Source: Aurantiochytrium sp. KH105
Taxonomy: Eukaryota > Sar > Bigyra > Thraustochytrida > Thraustochytriidae
Direction of reading: 5' to 3'
Assembly: GCA_003116975.1 (NCBI GenBank)
Contig: BGKB01000121.1
Coordinates: 124,001-188,000 of the forward strand
DNA length: 64,000 nucleotides
Under the pieces are notes generated by a model that saw only the letters and a list, made by a program, of their open reading frames with translations, ran no database searches and was not told where the DNA came from. A program made the position numbers and the translations under genes. Of this stretch, positions 29,256 to 40,400 are shown piece by piece (positions within the stretch are counted from its first letter, which is position 1; the number at the start of each line of letters is the position of its first letter).

Positions 29256-29590
29256 AGGCGCGGCTCGCGGCGCTTGCCCTCGCTGGCGGCGCGCACCAGC
29301 CTGCGGATGCCCCGCGCCTGCTCGCCCAGCGCGCCGTGCCGCTGCCGCTGCGCCTGCGCGCCGGCGCCCGGGGTGGGCGAGTCTTGCTGCCGCCGCGCCT
29401 GCTTCATGACGACCTCGGCCGCCGCCGCCGCCCGCCCGCCTCTCGCACGCCGCGCCTCGCCGCACGCCGCGCCCCTCCCGCCGCGAGGTGCCTCGGCTCC
29501 GCCCTTCGCGCTCTGCCGCCGCGGCCCCCGCGCCGCGCCGCTGCTCCTTGCTGCTTGCTCCGCCGCGGCCAGTTCGCCTTCGCGAGGCAT
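27449..29590 (-). CDS. RING-type E3 ubiquitin ligase with poly-Ser and poly-Gln tracts
   Basis: A 713-residue protein with one C3HC4 RING finger at Cys446-Cys484 (CGICFDNF, SSCEHKFCFGC, CRCPHC), predicted to be a nuclear E3 ubiquitin ligase resembling PHRF1-like RINGs. The N-terminus is Arg/Ala/Gly/Gln-rich with a Gln run at about 113-127 (CAG repeat, 29212-29254). A Ser run of about 35 residues ends near 392 (AGC/AGT repeat, 28418-28513), just before the RING. The last residues, DPIVLDD, resemble a SUMO-interacting motif (hydrophobic core followed by acids), which could make it a SUMO-targeted ligase; that is inference. ATG 29590 is the first ATG. Both homopolymer tracts are microsatellites likely to vary in length between strains. 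Confidence 0.87.
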
Positions 29591-30715
29591 TCACGGCCTG
29601 GCGCGCGAGGAAACAGACGCAAACATCGCACGAACACGAACAAACGGAGAACAACAAACAGAAACGTACGTTCGAGGGGGAGGCGCATCGGGCATGTGCG
29701 TGTTGGCGTTGCGTGCGGGCAGCCGGGCTCGCGAGCTCGAGCTGCGCCGCGGCGACAGTGGAGCAAGAGATCCTCGCCGTGGAGCAAGGTGGTGCCGTGG
29801 AGCAAGATGGTGCCGGGGCCGACTCGACGATACACATCATGATGATTGGCATGTGATGCACATGAACGTCAGTGGCGGGCATTTCATGCCTAGACTTAGA
29901 GTTGGTAGCTTGCTCGTTGCATCTTCAAGTTCTTGCACGTCGCACAAGCTAGCGCTGACAGCTCGCGGTCTCAGTGCGCAGAAAGTATGAGGATGCCAGG
30001 GTGTCAACATCAGCATTATCATCATCGAGAAAGAGAGCGTGGTAGGATGCGAAAAGTAGCTTGTGAGGAAGTATGGGGAGGGCTAATCGTAGAGAGCGAG
30101 TTTGAGGCTGACAGTGACCATGGTGAGTGGCACCCGAGCGGAAGAAAGTGCGACTAGCTAGCTGGCTGCTTGTCTACATCGTGCACTCTGTCTGGATCAA
30201 GGATGTAGCGTTGCGAGCTTGCTGTAGATCATGTCACGCCTGACGTTGCCCAATGACTTGAAACATTCACAAAGGAGGAAAAGAAAGGAGAAGAAGGCGA
30301 GAAATCATAAAAAGGTAGAAAAATGGCAGGTTAAGCAACTTATGATGTGGTGAGGGCGGAGCGAGCCCTTGCGTGCATTCAAGGCACGAAGGGACGCAAA
30401 GGCTGACCAGATTCAGCAAGAGTTTTCAATAAACAAAAAAAAAGCCTACAGGAACAAAAAAGCAAGCTTTGCGGAGTCTGATGTCGCCAATCAGAGTGTC
30501 ATCCGCCCGTCCGCCCATCCATCCATCCGTACGAACGTACGAACATACATAGATGCATGCATGCGCATATACATACGTATGCGTGCGTCCGCTTGTCAGT
30601 CAGTCAATCAAACAGTAAATCAATGTCGGTATGATCATCGCAGAGCGCGAGGCGACCGTTTCCCCCGATCGCACAAAGCGCCCCGCAGGTGTGTATATTG
30701 TGTGACAGTGATCAC
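29591..30715. other. Intergenic region between RING and KDM6-like genes
   Basis: A 1.1-kb spacer between two minus-strand genes, containing the RING gene promoter and the KDM6-like 3' untranslated region. A CATC/CGTA/CATA-type run of simple tetramers lies at about 30505-30600. No gene or RNA structure is recognised. Confidence 0.4.
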
Positions 30716-33700
30716 TCAGCAGATCTCCGTGAGCCATTCGGAGAAGTCAGTATTGGCCAGAGAGACGGCGACAGGGCCCACTGAAATGGCAGACTCGCCC
30801 GAAGAAGGAACGCGGTCACCATCGGCGGAAACCTGCACATCCATCAGTGGGTCCACCACGGACATGTGCGACATGCCAAAGTCGTTCTCGTCAAAGATGG
30901 ACACCGAATCAGGATCCGAACCGACGCCGACGTCTTGGGCTTCGGCAGCTGCAACAGCGGCTGCGACGGCCGCCGCGGCAGTTGCGTCGTCCGTGACCGG
31001 GTCGTCGAAAAAGCTTGCGCTCGACGAGTCCGAAATCTCTCGCTTCATGTCCAAGAGCTGCTGCACCTCCTCGTTGCTAGCAGCCGCGCTCGTGAGACTC
31101 GAAACGCTCTTGCTGTCATCATCCAGGGAAAACAGGGCGCGCTCCGTGTCGTCAGCGAGCAAAAATGAGTTCCACCCCGGCGAATCCGGAATGGAACACT
31201 GGTCGAGATCGCTCACGATGCTCGACGAAGACACTGGTCCAGTAAAGCCACCCTTGAGAGGCGAGGCTTCGAAGGGATCCAATGGCAAAAAGGGCAACGA
31301 ACTTGCGCTCGCGCTCGCGCTCGCGCTCGCGCGAATAAGGGAGGGCCCGCGCGTTGCCTTGGGGGTCGTCAAGATTGACGGATGCAGAGGCTGCAGCGGC
31401 TGCGGCTCCGGTTTCATTTGCGGAGTTCTCGGCGCGCTCACAGACGTCTCGGACCGAGGAAGATTCGAAGCCGCCGCAGGGTTCTGCAGTTGCGTGCGCG
31501 AGTTGAGCGCCTGCGGGGGGTGTTGCTGGCGAGGAGGAAGAGGGGCGCCAGAAACTTTCTTGCGGCGCTTTGGGCACGCGCTGGCTTGAACGGCAGCCAT
31601 CTTCTTCTTTTTGTTGTTAAGGTCCTTGGCGGATTGTACGCTGCATGAACTCGGGCCGCGCGACATGACAATAGGTCCCACCTTGGCGCGGTTCGCGAGC
31701 GCGGCCGTTGTTGTTGTTGCGGCGGCGGCAGCTTTGGTTGCCGTTTGAGCAGAAGGCGCCATGGGCGGGACGGGCGCGACGGACGGCTTGGCGTTGGCCG
31801 TGGCAGCGACCGCCGTGGTTGGCCCGCTCTTGTTGCCATTCGCCAGGGCACTTTTAGCAGCCACGGGCACCACAGTGGAGTTGCTGGTCGCCGACGTTGT
31901 CGCTGCGCTCGTCGAGGCAGTCGCCGAAGAGGCAACGCTAGATGCCATCTTCTTGACACGTTGCTGTTCAGTGTGCCAGACCCTAATGCACAAGTCGCGG
32001 TCCACCACGCCGGCAATGATGGGCTTCATCACAGACGTGATGGGGTGCGGCATTTGGTTCGGGGCAACGCGTCGGGGCGCGAGATCGGGGCGCGCGAGCG
32101 AAGACCGTGCGACTGGAACGTCGCGTGCACGCGCAAGATGCACATTGCCGAGCATCTCCTCGATTGTCGTCGGGGGCTTGACCACGAGGTGCTCAATGCT
32201 GGCGGTCCGGGTCCGCAAAAGCTGCGCGACCTCTTGGACACGCATGCGCAAGTCTTCGAGGTACCAGCGCTCGAGACAGAGAGTGAGATGGCCATTGTGT
32301 TGTGCCCGATGGCGTTGCCAGCACTCGGAGCAAAAGACGGCGGGGCGCGACCGGAGGACCTTTCGCAATTCCTGAGGGACTGCAGCGGGAATTGGGCCCG
32401 GCTTGGCGGCGGCAGCAACAGCAGTCGTCGCATGAGCCGAGCCCTTGCTTTTGTCGATCGCGACGCCAGTCTTGTCCGGCGTCGAAACGTTCTGCTGCTG
32501 CTGCTGCTGCACGGGCGGGCGTCCTTGGACAGAAGGTCCACCCATGGGACGCGCAGTCTGCGCCGCAGCGGCATAACCAGGGCGTGCGGCAACGGGGTAA
32601 GCGCCAGGACGCTGTTGCTGCATGTGAGGGTGGGGTTGACGCGCTTGCGTGGGTCCGCCAGCCCATTGAGGACGAGCAGGCTGCGAAGACATGCCAGGAT
32701 GTGAACGTGCTTGCGGGTGCATTCCCACGTGACTCATGCCCGGACGCACCCCGGCATGACCACCGAGGACACCAGACATGCGGCAGGGGTTTGCGACGGC
32801 ATTGGCAATGGCACAGGCTGAGGATGAGGAGCGCGCCATGTGGTCGTCCTTTCCGAGAGGGCCACCAAGCTTGCCATATGCCATACCATGCATGCCAAGA
32901 GGAGGGCAAGGCGGGAGAATCTTGCCACCAGGAAAGCTGCCACCCACGAGCTCGCGCCAGGTCGCAATGGAATCCGGCGAAGTGCCAAGCATCTCAGCCT
33001 CTTGCTCGGAGCATGAAAAGACCACGTTGCTGCGGACCGCCGCGGGCGAGCTGAGACCGTTCCGGCGCTTGAGGACTGTCTTGGTGGTTCCATCGAGCTG
33101 TACTGTATAAAAGCCATGACCACTCTTTGTGACGGTACCGATCTGGCCCGAGTCGTTGACAATGACACGACTATCTACACGGAGCCAAGTAGGAACTGGA
33201 GATCGAGGCTTTCGCCTCGAAGCCGTCTTCTTTTCGGGTCCTGCAAGAGTATTGATCTTGCCAAGGCTCGATTTATGAGCCATGGCCCCGTTGGACATGC
33301 CCGGACGATGCATGCCCGGTGCCATCGTGCCGGTCCCCATGGGCCTATGCATGCTTGAGTTCGCCATGACAGGGCGTGCATAGGTCGAGGAGGATGCCGT
33401 AGAGGCGGTGAGAGGAGGACGCTGTCCACCAGGAAGCATGGTCTTGGACGACGCGTTCATCGGACCCGACATACCGGGGCGCTGCTGCTGCGGCTGTTGT
33501 TGGCGCTGCGCCTCGGCCTTGAGGGCAGGCTCGCTCTTGACCGAAGTGCTGGAGCCGCCATTGCATCCTGAAGTTGGCGCGGAGGAAGAGGAAGATACAG
33601 TGCGTACAGGTTCACCAGGCTCGCTTCTTGTCTCGAGATCGCGAGCCGCAGGGCGCTCGGTCTTGATTGGATGCTGCATGCCGCCACGTGTATTGGAAAA

Positions 33701-36700
33701 GGCAGACCGGCGCTGCGCGTCAAGCTGCACATGAGTGGGGCGCATGACATTGCCGGCCGCGTTTACAGCCTGCGGGTTCTTCGCATGCATGGCAGCCTGC
33801 TGCTGCGACGGCACCGGGCGGACCATGCCTCCCGGTGCCGGACGGCGACTCGCAAAGGCGGTAGGACGAGGCTTGCCGGCAAGCATGGCCGTCGCTGATG
33901 GACCGTGAGTCGATGCAGACCCGGAAGCCAGATGCGAGGGAAGCTGCGCTTTTTTACTGGCAGCAATAATGGCCAAGGCCGCGTGGTTCAGCGTGGCCGT
34001 GGTGCCAGTGGCATTGAGATCCATGCTCTTTTCGGGTCCGAGACAGTCGCAGGTGCTGCAGTAAAAGTAGTGATGAAAGAGCTCGCGATGGCAGTCCTCG
34101 CAGTGGGTCGCATTGGAACCAACAGGTTCCGGTGCGGGCCTAAATTGGTGTTCAAGAGCCTGACGGCGAATGGACTCTTCGCGATCGAGCGCGTGCTCGA
34201 GCTGCGAGGTGAGGAGGCCAAGCAGAGGGTTGGAGAGAGTGGCCGACTTTTGTTTGGCGGCCTCGAGCTCGGTGATGGCAAGGTCGAGCGCCAAGTTGAT
34301 CATGGGCCTGACCTCGGAGGCGAGACGAAACGAAGAGACGGCGCGCTCGAGAAAATTCCACGAGGAAGACACCATGTCGCCACGCGCCATGGTCCAGAAC
34401 ACGGTGCCAGGGCTAATGCCCACGAGCTCCTTGCGCTGGAGAAGACCGTACATGACGGGGATTCCGTTGCGAATCAGGTAGCCGACATTGGGAAAGATCT
34501 TGCCAAAGTCACTGCCATAGAGTTGGCGCGCGGCCTCGGCGTGCGACGCGGCGACGGCACCCCACTCCTCTTGACCGGGCCCATGGTTGATGCTAAAGGT
34601 ACGGTATCGGTTGGTACCTTCACGAAGGGGCGAGCAGACGCCAGTCTCCTTGATCGAGAGCTGTGGGCCAATCTTGAGCGTCGACGACTGATGAATGTGA
34701 AGAACATTGACAGGACTGGTAAAGCGGATGCACTCGGGAAGTTTCTGTAGCTCGAGGCGTTGAAGCTTCCAGTTTTCATTATTGTGGCCGAGCGATTGCC
34801 TTGCGCAGCGGACATGTGTAGACTCCTTGGACGACGCTTCGTTCTCTGCTCTCTTGCGCTTGAGTGCACGATCTGCTGCCGCAACATTGCCTGCGCTGGG
34901 TGCCACGCCGGAAGCAGGTTTTGCTGTGGTTGAATTTGCAGTGGGACTGTTTGAAGGAGCGTTGGCAGCTTCATTGTCGCCCTCCTCGTTGTCATCACCA
35001 GCGGGGGCGTCGTCAGCAGAAGCAGAGGCGGCATCGTCGGTTTGCGAAGAGGTGGTGTCGGCGGCAGACTTTGCGGTCTTTGCCTCCTTTGCTGCGGCAG
35101 CTGCAGCCGCGCGCGTGGAGATGCGGCGCGTGGCAGGCCGTTTCGCCTCGGCAGCGAGGGACTCCTTGGCGCGTTCCTGCGCCTCTTGCTCGGCCTGCTT
35201 GACAGCGAGCTTGTGCACTGCGTTACTCAGGGAGACCGTTCCGACGCGCTCCTCGCGGATCTTGCAGGGCCCCGAGACGGCGGAATGCTTGAAGACAGCG
35301 ACGGGGACGCTCGCTTTGGGAGTGTCTGCGTCTGCTGCGGCGGCGGCAGCAGCAGCCGCGGGATCAGACGAAGACTGCGCTGCTGCTGTACTCGAGGAGA
35401 ACGAGGAAGTGGTGTTGCTGGACGCCGTGGACTTGCGCTTGGGCATGCGACGGGCGGGCTTTGTGGGTCCAGTGACCTTTTCGAGGCTTGCGAAGCTAAA
35501 GAGGTCGTTGCTGAGACCCGATGCTTCAAGAAGACCTTCGACGATGGTGATGTTCTTGGCGAGAACGCTTGCGCCAAATCTCTCGGAATCAAGGTTGCCG
35601 TGATCTTCCTCCTTTACGCGCTGGCGATCAATGCGGGAAAGGAGGTTATTCCTCTTGGCCAGATTCATACATTCTTCGTGCATGGTACACCCGAGCACGC
35701 GAACGAACGAGGTGGAGTTGACCTTGGGAAAGTCAATCTTGGGCAACGCCTTGACGGCGGGAGCGTTGACACCAGAGACAATGGGAGCCGTGCGGGCCAT
35801 CTTGTTGGGGGGCTGGCCGTACGGGTGGCCGGGGCGCACACGGTAGCCAGGGCGGGCCATGTGAGCGTTGGGCACGCCACGATGGTGTTGGTATTGGGGC
35901 GGGATACTCCGGTGCATCATGTTGGGGTGTGCACCAGATCCGGGAGCGCCAGGTCTCGGACCTGCGGCGTGCATGGGGGCCATGGGCCTCGATGCCGGCA
36001 CGGCATTGGTGAGTCTGTTGTTGTTGTTGTTGTTGTTGGCAATAACAGACTGCTGTGGATGTGGATTAGGCCGCGGTGCGCCAGCAGGTGTAGACGTCAG
36101 GGATGTGGTCGCTTTTGCTGCCGCAACAGGTGTGGATGTGGCGGCGGGAGCGGCTGTGGAGGTATTGGCAGGGACTCCTCTCGCAGCGGGAGGGACTCCC
36201 GGCTTAGACGCAGAGGTTGCGGCAGAAGAAGCGGCCGTCGAAGAAGGGACGAGCTGCCCTGGTTTGGAGGCAGTAGCGATCGCCGTGGCTGCAGGCTTGG
36301 AAGGGGTATTGATGGCGGCTGCTGCTGGCTTCGCTGCTGCTGCTGCTGCTGCTGCTGTTCCCGAGGGTGTACTTTGCGCAGTGGTTGTCGACGAAGCTGG
36401 CGTGAATGCTGGTGAAGCCACTGTACCGGAGTTGGGCGCCGCCACCGCCGAAGACGTTTGCGTTGGTGGCGGGGGAAGATCCGGCCCGAGGCACAGACAA
36501 CATCGATAGCGAATGGCGGGAGGTTTTACGATGGGAGCTGCGCTGGCAGCCTGTCTGGCCTGTTGCTGCTGTTGCGGCGCGACGCCTGCTTCGGACTTGA
36601 CTTGCACGTTGGCAGCCGGCGTTTGGCCTTGTTTAGTGCTACTCGGTGCCGACGCGCCAGAAGATACGACGACGCTTGACGCATGCTGTGGCTTGCGTTG

Positions 36701-36743
36701 CTGCGTCAGCGCCTGCTGAGGTTGCTGCTGTTGTTGCTGCTGC

Positions 36744-36775
<32 letters not shown>

Positions 36776-36930
36776 CCGCTGCTGTTGCTGCTGCTGCGGC
36801 TGCGCGAGCGTTTGCTTCGGAGCGGCCGCCTGTTGCTGGTGCTGGTGGTGGAGAGGCTGCTTGACGTGCGTCATGGGCGCCTCATGCTCCCCGGCGGTAA
36901 CCGCTTCGAACATGGTGTCTTTGGCTCCGC

Positions 36931-36971
<41 letters not shown>

Positions 36972-37045
36972 GCGGGCAGCGCCCTGCGCACGACGAGCGT
37001 CTTGCGCGCGGCGGCGGCGTCCTCGGCCGCGCAGGGCCCAGGCAT
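30716..37045 (-). CDS. KDM6/UTX-related JmjC protein with lost iron ligands (predicted pseudo-demethylase)
   Basis: A 2109-residue nuclear protein. N-terminal Gln tracts are encoded at 36929-36975 and 36725-36800, followed by Pro/Ala/Thr-rich disorder. A JmjC domain of the KDM6 (UTX) type lies at about 480-940. It carries NWKLQRLELQKLP (near 755), PQLSIKETG with the cosubstrate-type Lys799, INHGPGQEEW (near 820), PVMYGLLQR and GTVFWTM. In human UTX the iron ligands are HxE and the His of GTVHW. Here the aligned positions are Arg808, Gly810 and Phe883, so dioxygenase activity is unlikely. A zinc module follows but is split: CEDC/CSTC near 980-1000, then CSECWQRH with LERWYLEDL near 1568-1595. 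In between lies about 570 residues of low complexity with one SH3/KOW-like segment (RVIVNDSGQIGTV). The C-terminus is acidic and Ser-rich, like an activation domain. ATG 37045 is the first ATG. Confidence 0.88.
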
Positions 37046-37289
37046 CCGCGCGGTTTGTTTGGCGGCTCTGCTCCGTGTCTCCCCTCCTCTGCTCTATCCT
37101 GCGCGCGTCTCCTTGAAATGGAATGAAATGTAATCGCCGAAATGGGTGATGGAGAGACAAGGGGAGAAAGGAGGCGAGCGAACGGGGCCCGCGAAGGCGG
37201 AGAGGGGAGGGAGAGAGGGATGGAAGAAAGAGGCGGGAAGGGGGGAGAGGGGGAGAGAGGTGGAGGGCGCGGAAGGTGCGGCCGCGAAG

Positions 37290-37475
37290 AAAGAAAGGAA
37301 GGAAGGAAGGAAGGAAGGAAGGGAGGGAGGAAGGGAGGAAGAAAGGAGGAAGTGAGAGGAGAAAGAGGTTTTTTGTTTTTCTGTGTCCTCTTTCCGTCTT
37401 TCGCTTCCTTTTTCTTTTTTTTCTTTTTTCTTTTTCTTTTTTTCCTTTTTACTTTTCTTTTACTTTTTCAAAACG
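37290..37475. repeat. Purine tract followed by pyrimidine tract
   Basis: About 75 bp of nearly pure purine ending in (GGAA)n and GAAAGAGG (to about 37367) is followed at once by about 110 bp that is nearly all T and C. The two halves are roughly complementary, so the strand could fold back on itself, or either half could form triplex DNA. Confidence 0.5.
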
Positions 37476-40400
37476 TGCAATTGCAATCCTTCCCTTCCCA
37501 TCCCTCGCGGACGCCACGCCTCGCGTCGCGCTGCACCGCGCTCGGCAACCGCACGCGCACGTGTGCCTCGCCCGCCCGCCCGCCTGCCTGCCTGCCTGCC
37601 TGCCTGCCTGCGTGGCTGGCTTGCCACGGGCTGCGCTGGCGCCTCCGCCTGCAGGCCGGCGCCTCGCCGGGTCCGTCAGGCTGCGGCGCGGCTCGGGCGC
37701 GCTCGTGTTGGGGGTTTGTTTCTTTCTTTCTTTTTCTTTCTTTCTCTCGCTTTTTCTCCTTTCTTTCTTTCTTTCTTTCTTCCTTTCTTTCTTTCTTTCT
37801 TTCTTTATTTCTTTATTTCTTTTCTTTCTCTGCGGTCTGTTTGCTCCTGCGCAAGAGTAGTACTACTGGCAGATAGATGACGCCTCTGAAGGGGCCATCC
37901 AGGGACCAGTAAGTAAAGCAAGCAGCATGGATGGACAGTAGAGGCGCGATGTACGTCACACTATGTTATCTTATGTTACAATGTAGTGTGGCACGTTGTG
38001 TATAGTGTATGGATGGACGTATGGGGATGCACGCACCGCGACGCAACGCACAAGCGAGCGCCCGAGCCCGGGCTCATCACCTGCGCCGCGCCCATCAGCG
38101 GCAGCGCGCGGCTCCGCCTGGCGAGGCCTTGCTTGCCCGGTCGGGTGTCTGCCCTTGGCTTGGCTTCGCTTGTCTTGCCTTGGCTTGCCTGTGGCTTGCT
38201 CGTGCGTGTGCGTCAGAAGCGAGCATCGCCTCCCCAACCCAGACGCCACTCAAGCAAGCAAGCAAGCAAGCAAGCACGCAGCCACGCAGCCACACACGCA
38301 CGCACGCACGCACGGCAAGCGCCCCGCACCGCGGCCTCGCCGCCGTGCACCGCGGAAAAAGGCCGCGGGCTCGCCAGGCCTCGCCCGCCGCGCCGCGAGC
38401 GCTCTCGGTGCGCCGCGAGGAGAAGTCCGCGGAGCCGTGCGCGCTCGCTGCCCCAAATCGCGTGCAGTGGCGGCGGTGCGGCACTCTATCTCCCTCTAGT
38501 CAGCTACTTGCTATCCGTCTATCTATCTACGTATCTCCACCATCCGTCGATCTGCGAAGACCCGTCGACCGTTCTCCTCCATCGCCGTGCCGCTCGCGCT
38601 GGCGCTCGCTCGCGGGTCTTCAGAGCTTGTCGCTCGCGGCAGGCGTCATCGACGTCGCCGCGTCGGCGCGGGCGTCGTGCTCGGCGTCGGCGGTGTGATG
38701 TATGCGATGAATGGCATGTATGTTATGTCGCGGACGGTGTGAGCAGAGCAGAGCAGAGCAGGAGAGGAGAGAAGCGAAGGGAGTCGGAGACGACGGGCGA
38801 GCAGCCTGGGCTCGCTGTGCGGTGCGGCGCGGTGCATCAGGCAGGCCCGGAGAGCACAGGCTTGTTGCCGCGGCGTCCACTTCTGGCGACGGACGCTGGT
38901 GGAAAGCGATGGCGTGGAAGGCAGCGCAGTGCGAAGCGATGCAAAGCGATGCGATGCGCTGCGAAGCGAAGCGATGCGAAGCGTGCACACGCGGCCGGCC
39001 TCCTCTGTAAGCTTGTACGCATGATACCACACACCCCTAGCTTGCCCTTTATGTTGCCATGGCGAGGCCACTCACTCACTCACTCCACTCGCTCACCCAC
39101 TCACCTCACGTGAGTCACGTCAGGCCGGGTCCTCGTCCACCGGCCACTGACCATTGGTTGATCTCTGCGCTCCTCGGCAGCGTGGGCGAAGCGAAGCGAG
39201 GCTGGCAGTTTTCGCTCGCTGGCTGGCTGGCTGGCTGGCGACCGCATCCTCTCCTTCCCAGGCCGCATGGCATACGCGGCACAGCAGTTTCTTTTCTTGT
39301 TCGTCCACCCACCCACCCATCCTCGCCGCAGCCGCAGTCCAGGGCAACCTTTGCGAGGCTTCGTCACTCCATCGCATCGCATCGCACCGCATAGAATCGC
39401 ATCGCATCGCAACTATCCATGCGCGTAAGAGACCACTGCGCCGAGGCCGGCACGCCCAGCGTGAACTCGCGTGGGTGAAGATCCGCCGCCCCTCCATTGG
39501 CCGTCCCATTCATCCGTCCATCCATCCTGCGCGTCCGTCAAGTCCTTCCCGGTTTCTCTCTCCGGGTCAGCAGTGCTCCTTCCTGCTGGTCCCGCGCTCC
39601 TTCCTGCAAGATACTTGCCGCCTTCGACCCCGAAACTACCTCGCGCCCTTCCGCTTCCTCCCCTTTCTTTCTCTCCTCTCCGAGGCCCGCTCGCACTGCG
39701 CGGTTGGTCGGCGCGCGGTCTCCGAGCCTGCGCCGCGCTCGAGGTCCGACGGGGCGGCTTGGTCTGGCTGGGCTTGGCACAGCAGCGCGGCGCGGCGCCA
39801 GTGCGACTGCGACGGACGGACGGTTGGCTTGGCTTGGCCGGGCTGGGCGCGGCGCGGCGCGGCGGGAGGGGACAGAGAGCGAAGATGGCCGAGCGGAAGA
39901 TGGGTGAGCAACGCTGCGCTTGACAACCACGCCGCGGGTGGGGCGACGGCGAAGGTAGCGAGGGAGGGAGGGAACCTTGCTCGCGCGTCCGGGCTCGGAC
40001 GCAGGGAGACCGCTCGGCACGGGATCGGTGTTGGCTAGTGTTATCCTTTTCTCTCCCTTTCGAAATTCGTGATCTTTTCTCCTCGCTCGTGTGCATGCAG
40101 TACAGGGCAACGCATCGCATTGCATTGCATAGCATTGCATTGCACTGCACTGCACTGCACTGCGTGCGGCGTCCGCATGGCGCGGCACGGCCGACATGAT
40201 CTCTCGGTGCCATGCCAAGTCGAAATCCTCGAAATCCGCAGCCGGGTGCAGGCAGCTTGCGCGAGCGCGCAGGCTCGCAGACGCACGCACGCAAGCTCAC
40301 TGTCAGCCAGCAACACATAAGCAAGCAACCTACCGCCGTCCACCTCGTAGAGCCTTCATTCATTCATTCATTCATTCATTCATTCATTCATTCATTCATC

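Noticed and set aside
28865..29990. Long plus-strand frames rich in Cys, Leu or Arg opposite the RING gene
   Set aside because: They are alternative readings of the CAG/AGC repeats and GC-rich sequence of the RING gene.
37986..40363. Several frames of 230-375 codons in the gene-free island
   Set aside because: Their composition follows the underlying microsatellites (Ala/Arg/Pro/Ser-rich, overlapping in all frames). None has a conserved motif.
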